From: Herbaspirillum chlorophenolicum | GTDB lineage: Bacteria > Pseudomonadota > Gammaproteobacteria > Burkholderiales > Burkholderiaceae_D | Assembly: GCF_001189955.1 (NCBI RefSeq) | Contig: NZ_LFLT01000034.1 | Span: 1-45,827, forward strand | Direction: 5' to 3' | DNA length: 45,827 nt | Shown: in pieces, positions 21,773-30,586 of the stretch | How positions within the stretch are numbered: position 1 is the stretch's first letter | How the letters are laid out: the number at the start of each line of letters is the position of its first letter | Translations under genes and position numbers: made by a program | Notes under the pieces: generated by a model | Database searches by the model: none | Told to the model about the DNA's origin: nothing | What the model saw: only the letters and a program-made list of their open reading frames with translations

Positions 21773-21788
21773 TACGAAAGGGAAATTG

Positions 21789-22022
21789 CTATGCCTGCAA
21801 AGCGGGCAGGTGCTGGTCGATCGCTTTCATGGCCCAGGCCATGCCGGCCGCTTTCACTTCGTCGAAATCCTCGTAGCGTCTTTCCTTGTCGCGCCAGGCC
21901 TGCCATGCGGGTTTCCACTCCGGCTTGATCTGCACGGCAAGGTGCCAGCCGTCGAGCATTTCGAAGCCGACGACGCTGATCTCGTGATCGCGATAATGGC
22001 AGGTATGGATCAGGGACTGCAT
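21789..22022 (-). CDS. Small conserved-looking hypothetical protein
   Basis: This 77-residue protein starts MQSLIHTCHYRDHEIS and ends IDQHLPALQA. It is rich in Trp and charged residues (DGWHLAVQIKPEWKPAWQAWRDKERRYEDFDEVKAAGMAWAMK is the core composition, residues 25-67) and has no signal or membrane segment. I do not recognise a family. The start at 22022 was chosen over an upstream ATG at 22112 because the sequence between codes for a poor N-terminus. It lies alone between the cytochrome gene (convergent, 16 bp) and the terminator at 22121-22156. Confidence 0.6.
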   Translation of the reverse strand: MQSLIHTCHYRDHEISVVGFEMLDGWHLAVQIKPEWKPAWQAWRDKERRYEDFDEVKAAGMAWAMKAIDQHLPALQA

Positions 22023-22120
22023 GGCATGTCCAAGGGAGAGGAACCTCTTCAGTATAGTGCCGCGAAAAATAAAAGCGATGGCTATCCAGATAACATCCCA
22101 TGTATTGCCCATGCAAAAAA

Positions 22121-22156
22121 CAAAACCCGGAGCCGCGTCGCGGACTCCGGGTTTTG
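22121..22156. terminator. Rho-independent terminator downstream of the MFS gene
   Basis: Perfect 12-bp arms (CAAAACCCGGAG at 22121-22132 and its complement at 22145-22156) with T-rich flanks on both strands, so it can stop transcription in either direction. It lies 30 bp after the stop of the minus-strand MFS gene and before the small hypothetical gene. Confidence 0.75.
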
Positions 22157-22185
22157 TTCAAGGGAATTGAACTTGCTCCAGGCGC

Positions 22186-23508
22186 TCAGCCTTGGCCGGC
22201 AGTCTTGTAGCCCTTGCTGCTCATTGGCACGAATGCCAACAACACGCCAAGGATCGCCAGCGCCAGCACATAGTGCGCCGGGCCCTGCGCGTCTTGCTTG
22301 ATCCACAGCGAGATCAGGATAGGGGTCAACCCGCCGAACACTGCATACGCCATGTTGTAGGCAAAGGACAGGCCGGAGAAACGCACCGGCGGCGGGAAGG
22401 CGCGGGTCGAAACGATGGGGGTGAGCGCGATGCTGCCCACGAACAGGCCGACCAGGCCATAGCCCCAGACCAGCGACTCGGGAGAACCCGGCAGTTGCCC
22501 GTAGAACCACACCGTGGACAACGCCAGGCCGCCCCAGCCGATGATCATGCAAGCGCGCGTGCCGATGCGGTCGCACAGCCAGCCGATAGCCAGGCAACCG
22601 ATGGTCAGCATCAGCGTGCCGGCGCAGTTGGCCTGCATCACCAGCTTGGCCGGCAGGTGGTGCACGGTTTGCAGGTACGAAGGCGTCATCAGGATCACCA
22701 CCACGATGGCGCCCGACAGGCACCAGGTCATGCCGGCCGTCAGGAGGCCGGCGGCGCGGTGATCGCGCAGCACCGTCTTGAGCGGCAGTTCGCGGGACTG
22801 GGCGCGGCGCGCCGCCAGTTCCCGGAACACCGGCGTTTCTTCAAGGTAGCGGCGCAAGTAGACCGACACCAGGCCGAACACGCCGCCCAGGATGAAGGGA
22901 ATGCGCCAGGCGTAACCGGTCACTTCGCCTGGTTCGAACACGCTGTTGATGAAGATGCCCATCAGCGAACCCAGCAGGATGCCGCCGGTGATGCCAGCAG
23001 TCAGCGAACCGACGCCGAAGGCATAGCGGTTGGCCGGCACGTGTTCGGCCACGAACACCCAGGCGCCCGGCATCTCGCCGCCGATCGCAGCGCCTTGCAA
23101 GGTACGCATCAACAGCAGCAGGATGGGCGCGGCCACGCCGATGCTGGCATAAGTCGGCAACAGGCCGATCACCAGCGTAGGCACGGCCATCAGGAAGATC
23201 GACAGCGTGAACATGCGCTTGCGGCCGATCACGTCGCCGTAGTGGGCGATGATGATGCCGCCTACCGGACGCGCCAGATAGCCGGCGGCGAAGATGCCGA
23301 AAGTCTGCAGCATGCGCAGCCACTCTGGCATATCGGCCGGGAAGAACAGCTTGCCGACCACCGCCGCGAAGAACACGTAAATGACGAAGTCATAAAACTC
23401 CAGCGTGCCGCCCAGGGCGGACAGGCCGAGCGTCTTGTAGTCGGAGGAAGTGAGGGGACGGTGCCGGGACTCGTTGATGGCCCCGGTATATTCAGCAGAA
23501 GTAGACAT
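22186..23508 (-). CDS. MFS transporter, metabolite:H+ symporter family (ShiA/ProP-like)
   Basis: This 440-residue protein has twelve predicted membrane helices. Family landmarks include LGGTLEFYDFVIYVFFA in helix 1, YLARPVGGIIIAHYGDVIGRKRMF in the helix 2-3 loop, RTLQGAAIGGEMPGAWVFVAEH in helix 4 and YLRRYLEETPVF in the central loop. These are typical of proton symporters for organic acids, osmolytes or shikimate-like compounds. It stands alone, with a promoter region carrying an inverted repeat (23557-23577) upstream and a terminator downstream. The substrate is unknown. Confidence 0.87.
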   Translation of the reverse strand: MSTSAEYTGAINESRHRPLTSSDYKTLGLSALGGTLEFYDFVIYVFFAAVVGKLFFPADMPEWLRMLQTFGIFAAGYLARPVGGIIIAHYGDVIGRKRMFTLSIFLMAVPTLVIGLLPTYASIGVAAPILLLLMRTLQGAAIGGEMPGAWVFVAEHVPANRYAFGVGSLTAGITGGILLGSLMGIFINSVFEPGEVTGYAWRIPFILGGVFGLVSVYLRRYLEETPVFRELAARRAQSRELPLKTVLRDHRAAGLLTAGMTWCLSGAIVVVILMTPSYLQTVHHLPAKLVMQANCAGTLMLTIGCLAIGWLCDRIGTRACMIIGWGGLALSTVWFYGQLPGSPESLVWGYGLVGLFVGSIALTPIVSTRAFPPPVRFSGLSFAYNMAYAVFGGLTPILISLWIKQDAQGPAHYVLALAILGVLLAFVPMSSKGYKTAGQG

Positions 23509-23556
23509 GGTTTTTCAGCACAATCGGCAATACGGAAATCACGATCCGTGCGCCTT

Positions 23557-23577
23557 GCATTTGCTGAATGCAAATGC
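23557..23577. promoter_or_regulatory. Inverted repeat upstream of the MFS gene, possible operator
   Basis: GCATTTGC, five bases (TGAAT), then GCAAATGC: perfect 8-bp arms, 49 bp upstream of the MFS start at 23508. The position and symmetry suit a dimeric regulator; no adjacent regulator gene identifies it. Confidence 0.4.
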
Positions 23578-23923
23578 CATTGGCACACCGGGCCGGATGG
23601 CCGGTTTGGTATCGTCTTTAAGCAGGTGGATCGCAAACGGCATGTCTGCGAAGGACAGATTCAGCGGAAAACGTAAAGCGGAGACCTACGATTTAGCGGC
23701 GAAACTGGGAACATGATACCCGAAAGCGGCAAAGCTTTCGCGATGCAGCATTTTTTGCCGTTTTTTCATCAAACAACAGCATTCAGCATATGACTGGACT
23801 GAAAGATGAATGGATGAAAAATCATCCGCATCGCAACAAAAAAGCAAAGCGAGCTGAATTACCGATGTTTCGTGAGCATGGTGTCCACTTCATCCCCTAC
23901 CTTGCCCAACGTAGCCAATCAGG

Positions 23924-23958
23924 CCAACCCGGTATGCGAATCCGGTTGGTCATTTTTT
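23924..23958 (+). terminator. Terminator-like hairpin with T run (plus-strand orientation)
   Basis: Arms CCAACCCGG (23924-23932) and CCGGTTGG (23942-23949), one bulged C, followed by a TCATTTTTT tract. The T run is on the plus strand, opposite to the adjacent response-regulator gene, so what it ends is unclear. Confidence 0.4.
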
Positions 23959-23972
23959 ACGAGCCTTGCATT

Positions 23973-24683
23973 TCAGAAGTCGAGCACGATGTCCACCGCC
24001 GCACTCCGGCGCAGCATCAGGAAACCTTCGCCATAGATGTTGCGGATCTGCATCGGCGCCTCTTCCAGCGAACGCAATTTCTGGCGCACGCGATAGATTA
24101 GCGCATCGATGCGATGGGAATCGTATTCCTCGGCGCCGGACCTGAGCAGGTCGAACAGTTGCGCATGCGAGACCGGATAATTGGGACTTTGCAGCAGTGC
24201 CGCCAACGCAATGCTTTCCTTGTCGGTGAACTGCAGCGATACCGCATTGCCATCGACCAGGCGACCGGATTTGCGGTTGAAGGTCCACTTCTCCGATTCC
24301 GGCGAGCTCTGGTGCGGTGGCGTCTTCATGCGGCGCGACAATGCGGTCAGCGTCGCCGATACCTCGTCCAGCTTGACCGGCTTGATCAGATAATAATCGG
24401 CGCCATCGCTCATGCCGCGTACACGCTCTTCCAGCCGGGTGCTGGCAGTCAGGATGACGATGCCCATCGATGGGAAATGCTGGCGGATCGAGGCCAGTTC
24501 CGGCAGGAGATTGCCATCCGGCAGGCCAGCATCGGAGATCAGGATATCGGGCTGCCGGTTTTTCAGGATTTCAAGTGCTTGCGCAAGGCCCGAGCAGCTA
24601 CCGGCCTCATAGCCCAACCCCCCGACATGTGCAGCAAGCGTGTTGCGCCAGTCGATCTCGCCTTCAACGATTAATACTTTCAT
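23973..24683 (-). CDS. Orphan OmpR-family response regulator
   Basis: This 236-residue protein has an N-terminal receiver domain and a C-terminal winged-helix DNA-binding domain (about residues 140-230, ending IRNIYGEGFLML). The phospho-acceptor is Asp51 in ILISDAGLPDG, with the conserved Thr (VILTAS) and Lys (LIKPV). The acidic pocket reads VEGE rather than the usual VEDD/VEDE, so one metal-binding Asp is Gly, which could weaken phosphorylation. No histidine kinase is adjacent; the next plus-strand gene is a phosphoesterase. Its target genes are unknown. Confidence 0.85.
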   Translation of the reverse strand: MKVLIVEGEIDWRNTLAAHVGGLGYEAGSCSGLAQALEILKNRQPDILISDAGLPDGNLLPELASIRQHFPSMGIVILTASTRLEERVRGMSDGADYYLIKPVKLDEVSATLTALSRRMKTPPHQSSPESEKWTFNRKSGRLVDGNAVSLQFTDKESIALAALLQSPNYPVSHAQLFDLLRSGAEEYDSHRIDALIYRVRQKLRSLEEAPMQIRNIYGEGFLMLRRSAAVDIVLDF

Positions 24684-25143
24684 TTAATCTAGCGTTCCGG
24701 ACGAAACTGTTCTTGGAACCTGTTTGCGATCCCGGCGGAAATTGGCCGGTCGTCCTTCGGGATGGGATGCAAGGCCTTGCAACGCCAGACCGCCCGAAGG
24801 GCGGTTGGACAAGCCCGCTGAGATTGCAAACAGGTTCTTATGACTGCCGGAAACATCGCCGCCGCGCCCTTACCAGACGCGCATCCGGGCTCACCCCACG
24901 AGCTCGGCAATGCTTTCCATATTTACAACGTTATACAGAAAATATCTGCCGAGAAACTCATAAAAACTCGCAAACAACTTGCAAACGTTTTCACCTCATC
25001 GATATTTGCGCCGCGGACATCCGCCAGTTCCTGGAGCTCTTCCCACGCTCCTCCGGAATGGCAGCAGCGCTGCTTGCTCCGCCAATCCCTGCTAAGGTGT
25101 CAATTCCATGTCACCAGATGCCCGCCAAAGGCCCGCCTATTCC
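24684..25143. other. Intergenic region carrying a 122-bp palindromic element
   Basis: 460 bp between the response-regulator start and the phosphoesterase start. Its left part is the palindromic element at 24716-24837. The rest (24838-25143) is partly AT-rich around 24915-25000 and has short open frames but none with a recognisable protein. Confidence 0.5.
24716..24837. repeat. 122-bp palindromic (MITE/REP-like) element
   Basis: The ends form terminal inverted repeats of about 23 bp with three mismatches: the left end reads GAACCTGTTTGCGATC and the right end, on the minus strand, GAACCTGTTTGCAATC. The interior holds smaller palindromes (GCAAGGCCTTGC; a CCGCCC/GGGCGG hairpin), so the whole can fold on itself. 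No transposase is encoded. The end sequence GAACCTGT recurs directly after three minus-strand stop codons elsewhere in the window (11334, 16869, 40422). Confidence 0.65.
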
Positions 25144-25923
25144 ATGCGTCTATTGATCCTTTCCGACCTCCATCTTGAAGTCTGGCGTGAAAACGCGCCC
25201 GCCATCCGTCCCGCATCGAGCCGTCCCGATGTCGTCATCCTGGCTGGCGACATCGACAAGCCGGCCCGCGCACTGGCCTGGGCCGAACACACATTCGCCG
25301 GCCTGCCGGTGATCTATGTCAGCGGCAACCATGAAGGCTATGGAGATAGTTGGGAAGGCACGCTACGCAACCTGGCGCGGCAGGCAGAAGCATCGTCCAA
25401 TGTGAACCTGCTGGATCGGAGCGAAACCGTGATCGGCGGTGTGCGCTTCCTCGGCGCCACACTCTGGACCGACTATGCCTTGTTCGGGGAAGAGAACCGG
25501 CAAGCCGCGATGCAAGCGGCCGAACCCGTGATGCTGGACTATCGCCGCATCCAGGTGGAAGACGGCGGCCTGCATCCGATGACGCCCGACGACACGGTGC
25601 GGCTGCACCGCGCCGACCTCGCCTGGCTGGCGGAAAAACTGGAAACGCCTTTCGACGGCCGCACCGTGGTGGTCACCCACATGGCGCCATCGCTGCGTTC
25701 GGTATCAACGCGTTACGCGCAAGACCTGGTGTCGGCGGCGTTCTCTTCCAACCTCGATGCGCTGGTAGAGCGCGCCGACCTGTGGGTGCATGGCCATACC
25801 CACGACTCATTCGATTACCGCATCGGGAACTGTCGCATCATCTGCAATCCCTGCGGTTATCTCCGGCGCGATGGCACACCGGAAAACGAGCACTACAACC
25901 CGGATCTGATCGTGGAGATCTGA
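25144..25923 (+). CDS. Calcineurin-like metallophosphoesterase
   Basis: This 259-residue protein has the metal-binding motifs of the calcineurin-like superfamily in order: D-x-H in ILSDLHLEVW (residues 7-9), GD in VILAGDIDKP, GNHE in YVSGNHEGYG, and H in VVTHMAP, then GHTH in WVHGHTHDSFDY. These residues bind two metal ions for phosphoester hydrolysis. The ATG at 25144 is just before the conserved strand; an in-frame ATG 12 codons upstream is less likely. It is convergent with the DMT transporter (7 bp between stops). The substrate is unknown. Confidence 0.88.
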   Translation: MRLLILSDLHLEVWRENAPAIRPASSRPDVVILAGDIDKPARALAWAEHTFAGLPVIYVSGNHEGYGDSWEGTLRNLARQAEASSNVNLLDRSETVIGGVRFLGATLWTDYALFGEENRQAAMQAAEPVMLDYRRIQVEDGGLHPMTPDDTVRLHRADLAWLAEKLETPFDGRTVVVTHMAPSLRSVSTRYAQDLVSAAFSSNLDALVERADLWVHGHTHDSFDYRIGNCRIICNPCGYLRRDGTPENEHYNPDLIVEI

Positions 25924-25930
25924 ACCGTAC

Positions 25931-26887
25931 TCAGCCTTTGAAGGCAACGCGGCGCCAGCCAACGCTGGGCAAGGCCGGCAGCAGCAGGCCCATGCACAGC
26001 AGCCCCATGCCCAGCAGCAGGTCCGGCGAAAGCGTCTCGCCGAAGATCAGCGACGACAGCGTCAGGCCCACCACCGGCACGCCCAGCATGCACACCGATA
26101 CCGTTACCGGCGACAGACGCTGGGTCATCTGCAGCACGATCAGGAAAGTCAGCGCGGTGGCCAGCGGGCCGGTGTAGGCGATCACGTACCAGGAATGGCT
26201 CTCCGCCAGGAAGACCGGTGCTCCTTCGAAGACCAGGGCCAGCACGCACAGCGGCAACGCGGCCACCAGCGTCTGCCAGGGCAGCAGGTCGAAATCCAGC
26301 TTCACGCCCGGGGTCAACTTGATCTGCAGGATGTTCATGGCCCACGACAGCGAGGCCACGCCCAGCATCAGGTAACCGATCATGCTGTGCAGGTCGGCAT
26401 GCAACAGCGCAGGCAGCACGATCACCGCCATGCCGGCATAGCTGCACACGGTCGCCAGCGACTGCTGCGCATTGAGCTTTTGCTTGAGCACCAGCGCCGC
26501 GCCCGGCACCACCCAGATCGACGTGGCATAGGCGATCAGCGAAGCGCGGCCGGGCATGACGAAATGCAGCGCGCCCGTCACCAGCGCAGTAAACAATCCC
26601 ATCTGCAGGATGCCCACGCCAGCCACGATCGGCCATTCGGCACGGGTCGGCAAGCGCAGCTTGCCGAGGGCGAAGGCGATCGCAAAACTCAATACGGCGG
26701 CGGAAAGAAAACGGCTGGCGGCAAACCACAGCGGCGGAATGTAATGGCTGCCGAACTTCATCACCGGCCAGTTGCCGCCCCAGATGCAAATCGCCACCAC
26801 CACGCAAACCAGAAACCATCCGCTCATCGGCTTGTGCTTGGCGGCGGACTGGGGGATGACGCGGGCGGCCGCGTTTTCGATCGACAT
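25931..26887 (-). CDS. EamA/DMT-family transporter
   Basis: This 318-residue protein has about ten predicted membrane helices in two EamA repeats. Landmarks are AICIWGGNWPVMKFGSHYIPPLWFAASRF near the start, typical of the drug/metabolite transporter family, and LIFGETLSPDLLLGMGLLCMGLLLPAL near the end. The start at 26887 (MSIENAAARVIPQ) was chosen because the in-frame sequence further upstream is not protein-like. It probably exports a metabolite or amino acid. It stands alone, with a 340-bp region upstream. Confidence 0.87.
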   Translation of the reverse strand: MSIENAAARVIPQSAAKHKPMSGWFLVCVVVAICIWGGNWPVMKFGSHYIPPLWFAASRFLSAAVLSFAIAFALGKLRLPTRAEWPIVAGVGILQMGLFTALVTGALHFVMPGRASLIAYATSIWVVPGAALVLKQKLNAQQSLATVCSYAGMAVIVLPALLHADLHSMIGYLMLGVASLSWAMNILQIKLTPGVKLDFDLLPWQTLVAALPLCVLALVFEGAPVFLAESHSWYVIAYTGPLATALTFLIVLQMTQRLSPVTVSVCMLGVPVVGLTLSSLIFGETLSPDLLLGMGLLCMGLLLPALPSVGWRRVAFKG

Positions 26888-27227
26888 GCTGGACTCCGTG
26901 GAAGACAAAAGGAGCATTCCAACTGCGCGAGAAACAGCCTGGATTCGGCCATTTCGACGCATGCTGCAATGCATCCAAAACGGCTCCATGGTAGAGAAAA
27001 GGCGGCAAATAGTGCTGCCGTATTGCAGAGATGAAACCGGATATTTCGGCATTTTCTGCCGCAAAAATATTTTTTACAGATTTATTATTTTTTCAAATCT
27101 TTTTGGAGCAGCATCTTCCACTTCATGGTGCATGGCCCGGCGCTGCCCTGCCGTGATGCACAAACGATGGCCGGAAACGATAACGGCGCCCACCAGGAGC
27201 GCCGTTACTCAGAACACCGACGACCGG
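26888..27227. other. Intergenic region upstream of the DMT gene
   Basis: 340 bp holding the DMT gene promoter (minus strand) and the 3' flank of the chemotaxis gene. An AT-rich tract lies at 27061-27105. A 9-bp inverted repeat (TAACGGCGC at 27181-27189 and its complement at 27199-27207) lies 20 bp beyond the chemotaxis stop and may be a weak terminator; no T run follows. No gene is seen. Confidence 0.45.
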
Positions 27228-28841
27228 TCAGCGCAGCAACGGCGCCTGACCTGCCGCCAGTGGCGCCGATGCAGGCGCCGCCCTCTGGTTGCGGTCCAGT
27301 GTGAACACGCCGACCAGCGCCACCAGCTTCTGCGCCTGTTCCTGCAACGACTGCGCTGCCGCAGCAGCCTGTTCCACCAGCGCGGCATTCTGTTGCGTGG
27401 TCTCGTCCATCTGCGTGATGGCATGGCCTACCTGCTCGATACCGGCGCTCTGCTCATGGCTGGCGGTAGCGATCTCATTGACCACGGTAGAGACGCCCTG
27501 GATGCTGGAGACCACCTGCTGCATGGTCTGGCCGGCCTGCTGCACCAGTTGCGTGCCGGCGTCGACCTTGCCCACCGAGTCGTCGATCAAGACCTTGATC
27601 TCCTTGGCCGCGGCTGCCGAACGCTGCGCCAGTGAACGCACCTCGGACGCCACCACGGCGAAGCCGCGCCCCTGCTCGCCGGCGCGCGCGGCTTCCACTG
27701 CCGCATTGAGGGCGAGGATGTTGGTCTGGAAGGCGATACCGTCGATCACGCTGATGATGTCGACGATCTTGCGCGAGGAGTCGTTGATGGAAGTCATGGT
27801 CTGCACCACCTGGCCGACCACGTCGCCGCCTTCGATGGCCACCTTGGACGCGGTCGCCGCCAGCTGGTTGGCGTGCTGGGCATTGGCGGCGTTCTGCCTG
27901 ACGGTGGAGGTCAGCTCCTCCATCGCCGAAGCCGTTTCTTCCAGCGAGCCGGCCTGCTGCTCGGTACGGTTGGACAGGTCCATGTTGCCGGTGGCGATCT
28001 CATCCACCGAGGTCTTGATCGATTCGGTGGCGCCCTGGATGCCATGCACGGTATCGACCAGGCGGTCGCGCGTATAGGCCACCGCCGCCACCAGGCTGCG
28101 GTTGTCGCCGCCGCTGGTGCGGATGGCGCCGGTCAGGTCGCCGGCGGCGATCTTGCGCGCCATATCGGCAGCTTCGGCCGGTTCGCCGCCGATGGAACGG
28201 AAGATATTGCGCGACACCATGCCGGCGATGACCGACAACAGCACGCCCAGCGCCACCAGCACCGCCACCGCCTGGATCAATGCCTTGCGGAAGTCGGCTT
28301 CGATGTCGTCCGAATACACGCTACAGATCAGGTCCCAGTTCCACGGCTTGAAGCGCTTGACGAAACCCATCTTGGGGCTGGGCTTGTCGGCCCCCGGGCG
28401 CGGCCACCAGTATTCGAGGAAGCCCTTGCCGGCAGACGATGCGCCGGTGGCGGCGATCATCTTGTACAGCTGGTTGCCCTTGGCATCCTTGAAGTCGATC
28501 AGGTTCTTGCCATCGAGCTTGGTATTGATCGGGTGCATCACGACCGTCGAATCGGCGCCGATGATGGTCACGTAGCCGTCGCCGGTATAGCGCTGGTCCT
28601 TGACGCGGGCAATGGCGCCCTTTTGCGCGTCTTCATGCGACATCTTGCCGTCGGCTTCCAGCTTGGCGTAGCCGGCGATCAGGCTATACGCCATCTCCGT
28701 GACGTCTTCCAGCGCCCGCTGGCGTTCGGAAATCTGCAGGTCGCGGGTCTGGTAAGCATGCCAGACCGAGAGGAACAGCAAGGCGACCAAAGAGAAGATC
28801 AGGGGCAACCAGAGTTTTTTCTTGAGCGAGAGATTGGTCAT
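27228..28841 (-). CDS. Methyl-accepting chemotaxis protein with single Cache sensor
   Basis: This 537-residue receptor has an N-terminal helix (about residues 11-29), a periplasmic single-Cache domain of about 155 residues ([28 protein letters not shown] is its core), a second membrane helix ([19 protein letters not shown], about 192-210), a HAMP region and a cytoplasmic signalling domain. The hairpin tip is complete ([43 protein letters not shown]). Such receptors control CheA and flagellar swimming, often towards organic acids. The C-terminus ([12 protein letters not shown]) lacks a CheR-binding pentapeptide. It stands alone. Confidence 0.92.
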   Translation of the reverse strand: MTNLSLKKKLWLPLIFSLVALLFLSVWHAYQTRDLQISERQRALEDVTEMAYSLIAGYAKLEADGKMSHEDAQKGAIARVKDQRYTGDGYVTIIGADSTVVMHPINTKLDGKNLIDFKDAKGNQLYKMIAATGASSAGKGFLEYWWPRPGADKPSPKMGFVKRFKPWNWDLICSVYSDDIEADFRKALIQAVAVLVALGVLLSVIAGMVSRNIFRSIGGEPAEAADMARKIAAGDLTGAIRTSGGDNRSLVAAVAYTRDRLVDTVHGIQGATESIKTSVDEIATGNMDLSNRTEQQAGSLEETASAMEELTSTVRQNAANAQHANQLAATASKVAIEGGDVVGQVVQTMTSINDSSRKIVDIISVIDGIAFQTNILALNAAVEAARAGEQGRGFAVVASEVRSLAQRSAAAAKEIKVLIDDSVGKVDAGTQLVQQAGQTMQQVVSSIQGVSTVVNEIATASHEQSAGIEQVGHAITQMDETTQQNAALVEQAAAAAQSLQEQAQKLVALVGVFTLDRNQRAAPASAPLAAGQAPLLR

Positions 28842-29059
28842 CGTCGGCGTCGGAATGTTGTTGGAATGGGTTCCGGGGCGCCATCGACAGCTGCCGTCTG
28901 ACCGGCTGCGCGAAACGCCGGAGCCTGCCCAAGGCAGTCCCTGGCGTGCGCCGGACTTGCCAGACCGGCATGATCGTTGACCTTCCCCTGAATCGTTTAC
29001 GGCGTGGACGATGCACCGCTAAAGGGTTGCCGAAGCACAAAATGACAAATTTTTTCCCG

Positions 29060-30484
29060 TCAGGCAAGAATGATCTTCTTGGGACGGGCAGGATCGGGCA
29101 AACCGCACTGGAGAAATTGCCCGCGACCAACATCGCCGCAGGCCAGCACGCCATCCCATACCACTTCCCCGCGCGACAGCGTGGTCTCGGGCCAGCCGGT
29201 GATCCGCATGCCTTCATACGGCGTGTAATCGACGTCATGGTGCAGCATCTCGTTGCGGATGATGACTTCCTTGTGCGGGTCCCAGATCGCGATGTCGGCG
29301 TCGCTGCCGATGGCGATCGTGCCCTTGCGCGGATACAGGCCGTACATCTTGGCCGGGTCGGTGGCCGTCAGCGCGACAAAGCGGTTCAGGTCGATGCGCC
29401 CTTTGCCCACGCCTTCCGAAAACAGGATCGGCATGCGCGTTTCCAGCCCCGGCGTACCGTTGGGGATATAGCGGAACGGCACCTCCTTGCCGCCCGGTTT
29501 CTTGCCTTGCGGGTCTTCGTAGCGGAACGGCGCATGGTCCGACGAGAACACCGTGAACAGGCCGCTGGCCAGGCCGTCCCACACGTACTGCTGGTTGGCC
29601 TTGTCGCGCGGCGGCGGGCTGCACACGCACTTGGCGCCGTGGTAGCCATCATCGAGATGGTCGGCGGTCAGCACCAGGTATTGCGGACAGGTTTCGGCAT
29701 AGATGCGCAGGCCGTGGCCATGCGCCCAGCGGATCTGTTCGATGGCCTCCTTGCCGGAGACGTGCACGATCAGGATCGGCACGTCCACCAGTTCCGACAA
29801 GGCGATGGCGCGGTGCGTGGCCTCGCGCTCGACCAGCATCGGGCGCGATGTGGCGTGATACTTCGGCGCGGTCAGCCCGGCTTCTTCCAGCTGTTCGGTC
29901 AGCCAGCCGATGCAGTCGGCGTTCTCGGCGTGCACCATGACCATCGCCCCCTCGCGCCGCGCCAGGGCCAGCAATTCAAGGATCTGGCGGTCGTTGAGCT
30001 TGAGGTCGTCATAGGTCATGTAGATCTTGAACGAGGTATAGCCTTCGCGCACCAGTTGCGGCAGTTCTTCCTTGAGCACCTTTTCGCTGGGATCGCTGAT
30101 GATCATGTGGAAGGCGTAGTCGATCACGGCCTTTCCTTCGGCGCGGCGATGGTAATCCTCGACCGCCGCGCGCAGCGACTGGCCCTTGGCCTGGGCCGCG
30201 AACGGGATCACGGTGGTGGTGCCGCCGCAGGCGGCCGAGATGGTGCCGCTCCTGAAATCGTCGGCCATCTTCAGCCCCTCTTCCATCGGCTGGTCGAGGT
30301 GGCAGTGCGCATCGACGCCGCCGGGCAGCACCAGCTTGCCGGCGGCGTCGATCTCCTTCTTCCCGGGCGGCAGGCCGCGCCCCAGCATGGCGACCTTGCC
30401 ATCCTTGATGCCGACATCGCATTGCATGATGTCGGAAGCGGTGGCCACGGTGCCGTTGCGGATCACTACGTCAAAATGTTCCAT
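29060..30484 (-). CDS. Dihydropyrimidinase/D-hydantoinase-type cyclic amidohydrolase
   Basis: This 474-residue amidohydrolase opens cyclic ureides or hydantoins. The two-metal site is visible: HCH at residues 60-62 (VDAHCHLDQP), the Lys to be carboxylated in YTSFKIYMTYDD, His in MVHAENADC, His in LIVHVSGKEA and Asp in FSSDHAPFRYE. Length and motif order fit dihydropyrimidinase and D-hydantoinase rather than allantoinase. The start at 30484 (MEHFDVVIRNG) was preferred to an upstream in-frame ATG. It is the last gene of a minus-strand unit with an Asp/Glu-racemase-like enzyme and an ABC transporter, pointing to catabolism of an imported cyclic amide. The precise substrate is unknown. Confidence 0.9.
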   Translation of the reverse strand: MEHFDVVIRNGTVATASDIMQCDVGIKDGKVAMLGRGLPPGKKEIDAAGKLVLPGGVDAHCHLDQPMEEGLKMADDFRSGTISAACGGTTTVIPFAAQAKGQSLRAAVEDYHRRAEGKAVIDYAFHMIISDPSEKVLKEELPQLVREGYTSFKIYMTYDDLKLNDRQILELLALARREGAMVMVHAENADCIGWLTEQLEEAGLTAPKYHATSRPMLVEREATHRAIALSELVDVPILIVHVSGKEAIEQIRWAHGHGLRIYAETCPQYLVLTADHLDDGYHGAKCVCSPPPRDKANQQYVWDGLASGLFTVFSSDHAPFRYEDPQGKKPGGKEVPFRYIPNGTPGLETRMPILFSEGVGKGRIDLNRFVALTATDPAKMYGLYPRKGTIAIGSDADIAIWDPHKEVIIRNEMLHHDVDYTPYEGMRITGWPETTLSRGEVVWDGVLACGDVGRGQFLQCGLPDPARPKKIILA

Positions 30485-30586
30485 GATGGTTTCCTGGTCG
30501 GTATCTGCAAACGCAGGGCGAAATCCGCCCTCGCCCGCTGCCTGCAAAGCAAGGCGGCGGAGTGTGCAAAGGGAATCGGGATAGGC

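Larger units (their letters stand above)
23509..23972. other. Intergenic region between MFS promoter and response-regulator 3' end
   Basis: 464 bp without a convincing gene. It holds the promoter side of the MFS gene with the inverted repeat at 23557-23577, a hairpin at 23721-23740 (CGAAAGC and GCTTTCG arms), two T runs near 23751-23768 and a terminator-like hairpin at 23924-23958. A 103-codon plus-strand frame from 23790 has poor composition and runs into the response-regulator gene, so I do not call it. Confidence 0.5.

Noticed and set aside
23790..24101. A 103-codon plus-strand open frame
   Set aside because: It lacks a ribosome site and a recognisable fold, and its second half is antisense to the response-regulator gene.
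24840..25178. A plus-strand frame before the phosphoesterase gene
   Set aside because: It starts at the edge of the palindromic element, has low-complexity composition and overlaps the phosphoesterase start in another frame. The phosphoesterase is clearly real.
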